A stretch of DNA of 39,099 nt from JBOGWP01 sp050693875 (lineage in GTDB: Bacteria; Actinomycetota; CADDZG01; JAHWKV01; JBOGWP01). A model generated the notes under the pieces. The model saw nothing but the letters and a program-made list of their open reading frames with translations, had not been told where the DNA came from and did not search any database. The stretch lies in NCBI GenBank assembly GCA_050693875.1, contig JBOGWP010000203.1, positions 1-39,099 of the forward strand, given 5' to 3'. Shown one piece after another: positions 33,052-39,099 of this stretch. Made by a program: the position numbers and the translations under genes. The stretch's first letter is position 1; every line of letters starts with the position of its first letter.

Positions 33052-34301
33052 GGAACCAGCCCCTCCCCGGCCCCGGCGGCGCAGATCCGATCGAGGCAGG
33101 CAGGGGCCCTCCGGCGTACGAAGGAGCCCTGCACGGCCCCGGACGAGTCCGTCCCCGACCGCTCGAAGCCGAACACCTCGTGAAGATCGAGGCCGTCCCC
33201 TCGCAGCCCTCGCACCTCGGCGATCGAGACGACCCGGCGCGAGCCGTCGGCGAACCGGGCGGTGTGCACGACGAGGTCGAGGGCGGCAGCGATCTGCTGG
33301 CGGATCGGTCCGTTCGGAAGGCCGAGCTCGGCCATCATCGCCATCGTTTCAAGGCGGACCAGGAGGTCCTGGGGAGAGTTGGCATGGCAGGTGGAGAGCG
33401 AACCCTGGTGGCCGGTGTTGAGGGCTTGGAGCATATCGAGCGCCTCCCCGCCGCGCACCTCGCCGATGACGATCCTGTCGGGCCGCATGCGCAGGGCGTT
33501 TCGGAGCAGGTCGCGAACGGTGACCTCGCCCGCACCCTCGATGTTGGCTGGCCGGGCCTCGAGGGAGATCACGTGCCGCTGGGCCAGTCGCAGCTCGGCG
33601 GCGTCCTCGATGGTGATCAGTCGCTCCCCGGCTGGAATCGACGCCGACAGGACGTTGAGCAGCGTCGTCTTCCCGCTCCCGGTGCCCCCCGAGACGACGA
33701 TGTTGAGCCTCGCCCGGACGGCCGCGTCGAGAAAGCGTGCCATCGGCTCGGTCAGCGTCCCGCTCGCCGCGAGCTCCTCGAGCGTGAACGGGAGCACCGA
33801 GAACTTTCGGATCGTCACGACGGGCCCCCGGAGCGAGAGCGGGGGGATGATTGCGTGGAGGCGGCTTCCGTCGGCAAGCCTCGCCTCGACGTACGGCTGC
33901 GACTCGTCGACGCGGAGCCCGAGCGGTCCCACCACCCGCTCGACCAGATGGAGGATCTGCTCTTCCGACTCGAGCGTCAGCTCGGCAGGCTCGATCCGGC
34001 CACGGCGCTCGACGTAGATCTCGTCGGGCCCGTTGATCATCACCTCGGTGATCGTCGGGTCGCGCAGCAGCGTCTCGATGGGGCCGAGGCCGGCAACCTC
34101 GTCGGCGATCTCGCGCACGAGGGCCGCGAGCCGGGTGCCGGGAATCAGGATCCGTTCTTCGTCGAGCACCCTTCGCACGGCATCGCGCAGGCGCAGCCGC
34201 TTGTCTGCCGAGCTTCCACCGAAGATCGCCGCGTCCCGCTCCTCGAGGAGGCGACGCCGCACCCGATCCTTGAGGTCGACGGGCTCTGCCAGCCTGCTCA
34301 C
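33036..34301 (-). CDS. cpaF: CpaF/TadA secretion ATPase
   Basis: 421-residue type II/IV secretion ATPase powering pilin extrusion. An N-terminal domain (DEVAGLGPIETLLRDPTITEVMINGPDEIYVERRG) precedes the RecA-like core with Walker A SGGTGSGKTTLL (about 205-216), an acidic ITIEDAAELRL box, MRPDRIVIGEVRGGEALDMLQA (Walker B region) and GSLSTCHANSPQD (His box). The GTG start overlaps the cpaE stop. The C-terminal 40 residues beyond VFGFERSG look poorly conserved. Confidence 0.96.
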   Translation of the reverse strand: MSRLAEPVDLKDRVRRRLLEERDAAIFGGSSADKRLRLRDAVRRVLDEERILIPGTRLAALVREIADEVAGLGPIETLLRDPTITEVMINGPDEIYVERRGRIEPAELTLESEEQILHLVERVVGPLGLRVDESQPYVEARLADGSRLHAIIPPLSLRGPVVTIRKFSVLPFTLEELAASGTLTEPMARFLDAAVRARLNIVVSGGTGSGKTTLLNVLSASIPAGERLITIEDAAELRLAQRHVISLEARPANIEGAGEVTVRDLLRNALRMRPDRIVIGEVRGGEALDMLQALNTGHQGSLSTCHANSPQDLLVRLETMAMMAELGLPNGPIRQQIAAALDLVVHTARFADGSRRVVSIAEVRGLRGDGLDLHEVFGFERSGTDSSGAVQGSFVRRRAPACLDRICAAGAGEGLVPWPTS

Positions 34302-35473
34302 GGCTGTCGCAGCCGCCGCTGCCTTCGGCCGTCGCGGGCGGGCACGGCCACGCGAGGGGGGCGGCGCTGCGGCGCCGGCCGGGTCCCAGAGCCCACAAGG
34401 CGGTGGGCCAACGGCTCCAGGAGGCGGCGCCCCGACTCGGCGAGCTGCCCGCGGTCGGGGGCCTTCAAAAGACCCAGGTCAGCTCGGATCGACGCCGCCA
34501 CCGGCCGGCCGATCACCGCGGCGATGTCCCGATCCGTGATGTCCCCCGGCGATGCGCGATTGACGGCAAGCTCGATGCGCCGGGTCTCGATGCCGCCGGC
34601 GTGGAGGCTGTCGACGGCCTGCTTGGCGCGACGGAGCGAGAGCAGGTCCGGCGTGACGACGACGATGAGGCTGGTGGCCTCCTCGGCGAGCGCGAAGGCG
34701 AGCTCGGAGGCTCCCGACGGAACGTCGGCAACGATGTGGTCGGCGGCGTCCCGGGCCGCGGCCACGGCGCGCATGATGTCGGGAACCTTGGTGAGGTCGG
34801 CCTCGCCCAGCGTCGCCGGGGATGGAACCAGCGCGAATCCGTCGGGGTGGCGCCACGCGACGGTTTCGAGGGCGGCCGGGGTGATCTCGTCGATGACGCG
34901 GAGCACGTCGGCCAGCGACTTCGGCTCCCGCTCGGCCCCCAGGATCGCGGCGAGGTCGCCGTGGTCGAGATCGAGGTCGAGCAGCAGGCAGCGGGCGCCG
35001 AGCCGGGCAAGGGCGGCCGAGAGGTGAGCGCAGAGGACGCTCGTCCCGGAGCCTCCCTTCGGCCCCCACAGCGCCGTGAGTCTTCCGCGCGGAGAGGGAC
35101 GTGGGGGAGGCCCGGGGAGGCCGTCCTCGACGAGCTCGCGGAGGGCCTGTCGCTCCTCCGGCCAGCGGACGAAGCCCCGCGCACCGAGCGCGAGCGCGAC
35201 CCGGAGGCTGTCGAGCCGTTCCTCACGCCCGACGACGACGAGATGAGCGGCCTGCCACTCCGGGCCGTCGGACGAGAGCTCACCCGCGAGGTCGACGGCG
35301 AGCACGACCGCGTCCGGGCTGTGCTGGGCAATCGCCCTGGCGACGTCGGCGGGCGAGCGGGCCGACGCCACCAGACGCCAGTGCGGAAACTCCTCGAGAT
35401 GACGGATCAGCTCGTCGAGCAAGCCAAGGTCGCGGGAGGCGACCACGACGCTCGGCGAGGGCTGGCTCGTCAT
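34298..35473 (-). CDS. cpaE: CpaE-like pilus assembly/septum-site (MinD-type) protein
   Basis: 391 residues from the ATG at 35473, which has GGGGGAGAAG upstream. The N-terminal 110 residues resemble a receiver-like domain (PSVVVASRDLGLLDELIRHL...PDAVVLAVDLAG...ALALGARGFVRWP). A ParA/MinD-like ATPase follows, with deviant Walker A WGPKGGSGTSVL (about 135-146), LLLDLDLDHGDLAAILG and HIVADVPSG. CpaE positions Tad pilus complexes. It is the first gene of the tad operon visible here. The Arg-rich last 25 residues overlap cpaF. Confidence 0.92.
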   Translation of the reverse strand: MTSQPSPSVVVASRDLGLLDELIRHLEEFPHWRLVASARSPADVARAIAQHSPDAVVLAVDLAGELSSDGPEWQAAHLVVVGREERLDSLRVALALGARGFVRWPEERQALRELVEDGLPGPPPRPSPRGRLTALWGPKGGSGTSVLCAHLSAALARLGARCLLLDLDLDHGDLAAILGAEREPKSLADVLRVIDEITPAALETVAWRHPDGFALVPSPATLGEADLTKVPDIMRAVAAARDAADHIVADVPSGASELAFALAEEATSLIVVVTPDLLSLRRAKQAVDSLHAGGIETRRIELAVNRASPGDITDRDIAAVIGRPVAASIRADLGLLKAPDRGQLAESGRRLLEPLAHRLVGSGTRPAPQRRPPRVAVPARDGRRQRRLRQP

Positions 35474-35704
35474 CACTTCTCCCCCTGCCTGGCCTGCCCG
35501 CGGGGGCACGGCCGACCGATTGGGGAAGTGCGCTCGCGTGTTGTACCCGGTCGGGCCGGCCTCGTCCAGTTCGCGAAGATTCCGTCCATCCATGACCGGA
35601 GCGGGCTACGCAGGGCTAGGCCATTTTGGGGAAGCAACCACCGCGCCGTCTGGCTCGCTTGGATCAGTGATCACGTCACCGTTTCCTGACGGAAGGAGAA
35701 GCGC

Positions 35705-36352
35705 GTGAACGATTGGAAAAAGGCGTTGTCGTCCAAGGGGGCCCGGCCTGCGCTCGCGGGCTCGGTCATCGTGGCGCTGGCTGCCCCGGCGATGGCCTCC
35801 CATTTCAATTTCGTCGACCCGCCCGAGGACCTCGCCGCGGCCGCGACGGCCGAGAGCTTCGGCGTCGCCTGCGCTCCTGAAGGCACGACCCCGACGACCG
35901 AGGAGCAGGGCGCCTGCGACGAGCTCGTCGCCGGCGTCGCCACGGACCTCGTCGACTACGAACACCCGGAGAACCACGGCAAGTATGTGTCGTTCCTCGC
36001 CCACTGCCTGAAGGGCATGCACGGCAAGGGCGAGCTCATGCGGCAGGTGGCCGGCGACGATGGAGATTCCACCGCCGATCTCGCGGTCAAGGTCTGCGCC
36101 GAAGCCAAGCTCGAGGCCGAGCGTGCGTCCGACTCCACCGAGTCCGAGGCCCACGGCAAGGGCAGGAGCAAGGACGAGGTGAAGGCCGAGGACGGCGACA
36201 ACCAGAACGCCGAAGCGACGGGCGACCACGCCGATGGCGATGAAGGCCGGGCCGTTGAGGACCCGTCCGGGGCCGGACACGGCAAGTCCGACACCTCCCG
36301 CAGCGGTTCGAACAGCGGGAAGGGCGGCGGCAAGTCGCACGGCCGGGACTGA
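35705..36352 (+). CDS. Secreted acidic low-complexity protein
   Basis: 215 residues. The GTG start is preceded by an excellent GGAAGGAG site. Residues 1 to about 31 form a signal peptide (LAGSVIVALAAPAMASH). The domain to about residue 130 contains spaced Cys residues (VACAPEG, GACDEL, AHCLKGMHGKGE, KVCAEA) that could form disulfides. The rest is disordered, rich in Asp, Glu, Gly, Ser, Lys and His (AHGKGRSKDEVKAEDGD). No family is recognised. It stands alone, ends in a strong hairpin and is divergent from the tad operon. Confidence 0.75.
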   Translation: MNDWKKALSSKGARPALAGSVIVALAAPAMASHFNFVDPPEDLAAAATAESFGVACAPEGTTPTTEEQGACDELVAGVATDLVDYEHPENHGKYVSFLAHCLKGMHGKGELMRQVAGDDGDSTADLAVKVCAEAKLEAERASDSTESEAHGKGRSKDEVKAEDGDNQNAEATGDHADGDEGRAVEDPSGAGHGKSDTSRSGSNSGKGGGKSHGRD

Positions 36353-36366
36353 ACCCAGAGCTTCCG

Positions 36367-36394
36367 ACCAGGCCCCCGGAGACGGGGGCCTGGT
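36367..36394 (+). terminator. Strong hairpin terminator
   Basis: A perfect 12-bp stem, ACCAGGCCCCCG and CGGGGGCCTGGT, closed by a GAGA tetraloop, begins 15 bases after the stop of the secreted protein. No T-tract follows, as is common for terminators in high-GC Actinobacteria. Confidence 0.8.
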
Positions 36395-36446
36395 TCGCGT
36401 CGGGGGGCGGTTGATGCGGTGCGGGCTCGGGGCGGGGGCGCGGGAA

Positions 36447-36770
36447 TCAGGTCGTGACGGGATGGCTCTGGAGTAGCCACAGCTCATCCCTACGATCGCC
36501 CACTCGACGTCCTGGTCGCTCCCGAAGAGCCCCGCGCATCGCCGGGCACGGCGGGCGACCGCGGCGAGCGCGCTCTCGTCAAATGCAGGGCCGCCTCGCA
36601 GCGCCCGATCGACCGGCCTTTCGGCGGTGCCTCCTCGACTGCCACGACCTGCACGTCCTGGTCGGCCACGGCCGACTCGAGGATTGCGCCGTCCGAGCCG
36701 AGGACGAACCGGTCGGGGGCGACCACGCCCGAGACGATCGCCTCGCCGAGGCCCCGCGTCGCCTCGACTT
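36447..36770 (-). pseudogene. Decayed 3' remnant of a PEP-synthase / PPDK N-domain gene
   Basis: Reading the minus strand across three frames recovers the end of a pyruvate-phosphate-binding (PPDK_N) domain. GLGEAIVSGVVAPDRFVL...ILESAVADQDVQVVAVEE is at about 36755-36630. LFGSDQDVEWAIVG is at about 36535-36495. After a further one-base shift, DELWLLQSHPVTT runs to an in-frame TGA at 36447. The GLGExxVSG, FGxxQDxEWA and LWLLQSxPxT signatures in correct order make the family clear. The N-terminus and the phosphohistidine domain are missing. It lies between the secreted protein and tRNA-Sec. Confidence 0.8.
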
Positions 36771-36862
36771 TTCAGGCTTCAGGTCGACTTCTGGGAGGAG
36801 ACGGGAGAGGGTCCGCAGCACAAATGTCCTGCTCAGAGGCCCCTATTGATATCCTCGCCAAC

Positions 36863-36953
36863 GGAGGCGAATGGGGCCTGGTGGCCCTCCTGGTCTTCAA
36901 CACCAGTGTGCGGGCGAGAGCTCGCTGGCGGGTTCGATTCCCGTCCGCCTCCG
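36863..36953 (+). tRNA. selC: tRNA-Sec (selenocysteine, anticodon UCA)
   Basis: 91 nt with the special shape of selenocysteine tRNA. The acceptor is long (GGAGGCGA with CCGCCTCC, seven pairs plus an A-C mismatch at the eighth). The D stem is six pairs with a four-base loop (GGGGCC-TGGT-GGCCCT). The anticodon arm is CTGGT-CTTCAAC-ACCAG, with TCA at 36897-36899. The variable arm includes GCGAG-AG-CTCGC, and the T arm is GCGGG-TTCGATT-CCCGT with the same G-U closing pair as in E. coli selC. Discriminator G; no encoded CCA. A weak A/T-rich patch (TATTGATATCC, about 36844-36854) may hold the promoter. A recombinase gene overlaps its 3' half on the other strand. Confidence 0.95.
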
Positions 36954-38408
36954 CGGATTGCACACAAGTCGAACCGTGGACAAGAAGTAGTACGGCTGGA
37001 CGAAGCTTCGCGACTCCACCACTATCGAGTCGACCACCGCGGCGATAAGCTGCTTCACCTCCTGCGGGGTGCCCTGCTCTAGCGCTCTCTCGAGCTCGGC
37101 CCCGAGATCCTTGAGGACCGACTCGAAGCCCGGCCTCTCCGCCGCTGCCTCCAGGGTGGCCTTGTCGGCCTCAAGGACCGTCAGTTCCTTCTCGACCTCT
37201 TTGGCCCGGTACCCGCAGATGGACTCGGATAGCTGCCCGGACTCGAAGGCCCGCAGCAGACGATCGAGGGCCTTGCGCCGCTCGTTGATCTTCTTCTCCA
37301 GCCGCCCAATATCCTCGGTGCGTCCGGAGTTGGCCACCTCCCAATCCCGCAACGCACGCTCGGCGGCCTCCTCGAAGATCCGGCCGTCATCGAGTTCCGC
37401 GAGAAGTGCCTTGATCACGATCTCTTCCAGTCGGTCCGCCGGTAGGCGGTCCTGGTCACAGATGCTGGTGCCGTGACGGTGGCGGGAGTAACAGGTGTAG
37501 TAGCGGTACGTGGTGCTCCGGCCGTGGGCGACCGTGCCGATGAAGCCGTGCCCGCACCGGGAGCAGCGAAGGAAGCTTGTTAGAAGGTAGTCGGTGGGGT
37601 TGCTGCGCCGGAGGCTGTGGGTCGCACCCCGCTTCTTGAGCAACGCTGCCGCCCGCTCGAAGAGCTCGCGAGTGACGAGGGGCTCATGGCCGGCCTCGTG
37701 GAGCTGGCCGCCAAAGGGCAGTAGGCCGAGGTAGGTGGGGTTCTTGAGGAGCGAGATCACCCTGCCGGGCGTCCAGCACAATGCCCGGCGAGTGCGTTCG
37801 GACCGCTCGTTTAGCCACTTTGCGATGGTCATCGAGCCTTCCCCACGCTCCGCGTAGCGCTCGAAGATCGTTCTCACCACGGCTGCCTCGTCGTCTGCGG
37901 GGACGAGGAGACGGCGCTCGGCGTCATAGCGGTACCCGAACGGGGGGATGCCCCCAGTCCACTCCCCCCTGGCGGCCTTCTTGGCCAGTCCCATCTTGGT
38001 GCGCTCGACGATCATCTCCCGCTCGAACTCGGCGAATACACCCAGCATATGCGCCATCATCCGGCCGGCGGCGGTGGCGGTGTCGAAGGGCTCTGAAGCC
38101 GAGCGGAAGGCCACCCCGGCTCGGTTGAGCTCCTCCAAGATGTGCGTGAGGCCGCTCATCGATCTGGCCAACCGGTCGACCTTGAAGACCAGCAGGAGAT
38201 CGTATGTGCGTGCTTTCGCCTCCCGGAGGGCCTGTTCAAGACCGGGGCGGTCCAGCGTCTTGCCGCTGGTCTGATCCGTGTAGGTGCGGACCATCCGCCA
38301 GCCGTTCTGGCTGAAGATGTAGGCGCTCAGGCGCTCGGCTTGCGCGTCCAACGAGTACGGCTGGCGTTCCTCGTCGGTCGAGATGCGACAGTAGGTGGCG
38401 ACCTTCAA
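36897..38408 (-). CDS. Large serine recombinase (site-specific integrase)
   Basis: 503 residues. An N-terminal resolvase domain has the nucleophile in YCRIST (Ser10), plus FKVDRLARSM and AEFEREMIVERT. Next come the recombinase domain (PPFGYRYD...WTPGRVISLLKNPTYLG), a zinc ribbon (CSRCGHGF...YYTCYSRH...SICDQ, about 282-325) and a coiled-coil (RLEKKINERRKALDRLL...). Such enzymes integrate and excise phages or genomic islands. The last 18 or so residues (RTGIEPASELSPAHWC) are encoded by the antisense strand of tRNA-Sec, and the TGA stop is the complement of its UCA anticodon. The GC content looks a little lower than in its neighbours. The element probably extends to the right, past the window end. 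Confidence 0.95.
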   Translation of the reverse strand: MKVATYCRISTDEERQPYSLDAQAERLSAYIFSQNGWRMVRTYTDQTSGKTLDRPGLEQALREAKARTYDLLLVFKVDRLARSMSGLTHILEELNRAGVAFRSASEPFDTATAAGRMMAHMLGVFAEFEREMIVERTKMGLAKKAARGEWTGGIPPFGYRYDAERRLLVPADDEAAVVRTIFERYAERGEGSMTIAKWLNERSERTRRALCWTPGRVISLLKNPTYLGLLPFGGQLHEAGHEPLVTRELFERAAALLKKRGATHSLRRSNPTDYLLTSFLRCSRCGHGFIGTVAHGRSTTYRYYTCYSRHRHGTSICDQDRLPADRLEEIVIKALLAELDDGRIFEEAAERALRDWEVANSGRTEDIGRLEKKINERRKALDRLLRAFESGQLSESICGYRAKEVEKELTVLEADKATLEAAAERPGFESVLKDLGAELERALEQGTPQEVKQLIAAVVDSIVVESRSFVQPYYFLSTVRLVCNPRRRTGIEPASELSPAHWC

Positions 38409-38944
38409 CCCTCGTCATCCTCTCCGGTGGCGTCTGGGATGACCTTATCGCGCGACCATGACACGACCTCCGTGCTTGCCCTCCTCGCGAGGTGCGAGAG
38501 AAGCAGGCGGGACAGGGCCGAGACGGCCTCCTCCCGCCGCTGGGGGCTCATCGGCCTCCGGACGGGGGTACGCACGACGACCTGGTCAGGATCCAATGAC
38601 CGACGCCCTGCCGGCGCGTTCGCCCGCGTGATGTAGGGGTCCCGTTGAGACTCCCTCATCAATCCCAGTGCCAGGGGAGGAGATTGCGATCGTGGGGCTG
38701 GACCAAGGTACTGGACCAATACGAACCGGCTCCCGCAGTAGTGGTGGTTGACGAACCGCCTGGCCCTCTTCATCTTCGGCGCGCTTCTCCCTGGCGAACT
38801 CTCCTCCACCGTCTCGTAGCCAAGCCCGTCGCCGGGCCTTTGCTCCAACCGGTCGTGCAGCCATGCAGACGGCTCCCCCTGCTCCGCTTGGGCGTCCCGA
38901 GCGGTCGCGGTCGGAGACCACCGCATGCGAGAGGGCACGCCCAC
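38405..38944 (-). CDS. Hypothetical protein coupled to the recombinase
   Basis: Up to 179 residues from the GTG at 38944; internal ATG starts such as 38773 (MKRARRFVNHHYCGSRFVLV) are also possible. The stop overlaps the recombinase ATG (ATGA at 38405-38408), implying translational coupling. The protein is basic (many Arg) with an acidic end (DATGEDDEG). No domain is recognised. By position it could be an element-encoded accessory such as a directionality or regulatory protein, but that is only context. Confidence 0.5.
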   Translation of the reverse strand: MGVPSRMRWSPTATARDAQAEQGEPSAWLHDRLEQRPGDGLGYETVEESSPGRSAPKMKRARRFVNHHYCGSRFVLVQYLGPAPRSQSPPLALGLMRESQRDPYITRANAPAGRRSLDPDQVVVRTPVRRPMSPQRREEAVSALSRLLLSHLARRASTEVVSWSRDKVIPDATGEDDEG

Positions 38945-39099
38945 GCGACAGAGCCGTTCATAGAGGTGAAGGGGGGATGGATGTCGTTCCCTCCGGGAGA
39001 TCTCCTCGCAAGGAGAACTCGGCGCTTCAGCGGAAAGGCGGGGACTTGCCGGGCGCCTGGCGTGATGGGCGGAGGCCGTTCCCGAGGCGATTCGGCAGC

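Overview
The window is a GC-rich (about 70%) chromosomal segment that looks like an uncultured or deep-branching member of the Actinomycetota. The evidence is the gene order topA / MFS-fused thymidylate kinase / DNA polymerase III delta-prime, a DUF2342-type metalloprotease, a paired TrkA locus preceded by an OB-fold gene, a DUF222 (13E12-type) gene remnant and an actinobacterial-style Tad pilus operon. TopA, however, ends in zinc ribbons, which the Streptomyces and Mycobacterium enzymes lack. Genes are tightly packed, with many ATGA/GTGA stop-start overlaps. This reading comes from sequence alone; no searches were run.

Layout. 1-4.45 kb: an RsbW-like kinase gene, then a surface cluster of two LPxTG-type proteins flanking a sortase. 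4.5-6.9 kb: a promoter-like -10 box, a TPP riboswitch and the thiO-thiS-thiG operon. 7-12.6 kb: a secreted HYDIN/ASH-like protein, a decayed DUF222 gene, an intact ATP-dependent DNA ligase, a frameshifted aldo/keto reductase, a UBP zinc-finger protein, a membrane protein and a YqgE-family protein. 12.9-15.3 kb: a metalloprotease, a membrane-anchored cupredoxin, a small zinc-finger-like protein and tRNA-Thr(CGU). 15.2-22.3 kb: holB, MFS-tmk, topA, a DedA protein and an HD hydrolase. 22.4-26.6 kb: an OB-fold protein, two TrkA proteins, a STAS protein, a lipoprotein and an LCP ligase. 26.6-30.1 kb: TerC, a LOG-like protein, a small Cys-rich protein and an ECF sigma factor carrying a C-terminal zinc-binding anti-sigma motif. 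30.1-35.5 kb: Tad pilus genes (CpaE, CpaF, TadB, TadC, Flp-like pilin, TadE, TadE-like). 35.7-39.1 kb: a secreted acidic protein with a strong hairpin, a decayed PEP-synthase fragment, tRNA-Sec(UCA), a large serine recombinase and a coupled ORF. The last two probably mark the edge of an integrated element continuing to the right.

Most unusual features. (1) Three copies of a palindrome-rich dispersed repeat (44-277, 12575-12918, 22785-23009) each begin immediately after the stop codon of a gene. In two copies the flanking tetranucleotides match each other (CTAG/CTAG and CTAA/CTAA), as target duplications would. (2) The serine recombinase runs antisense into tRNA-Sec, and its TGA stop is exactly the complement of the UCA anticodon. 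(3) A one-piece ECF sigma/anti-sigma-like protein. (4) The MFS-Tmk reading frame has no canonical start where its N-terminus should begin; an ATC sits at ideal spacing from a strong Shine-Dalgarno sequence. (5) Three decayed genes (DUF222, aldo/keto reductase, PEP synthase) can be recognised only by joining frames.
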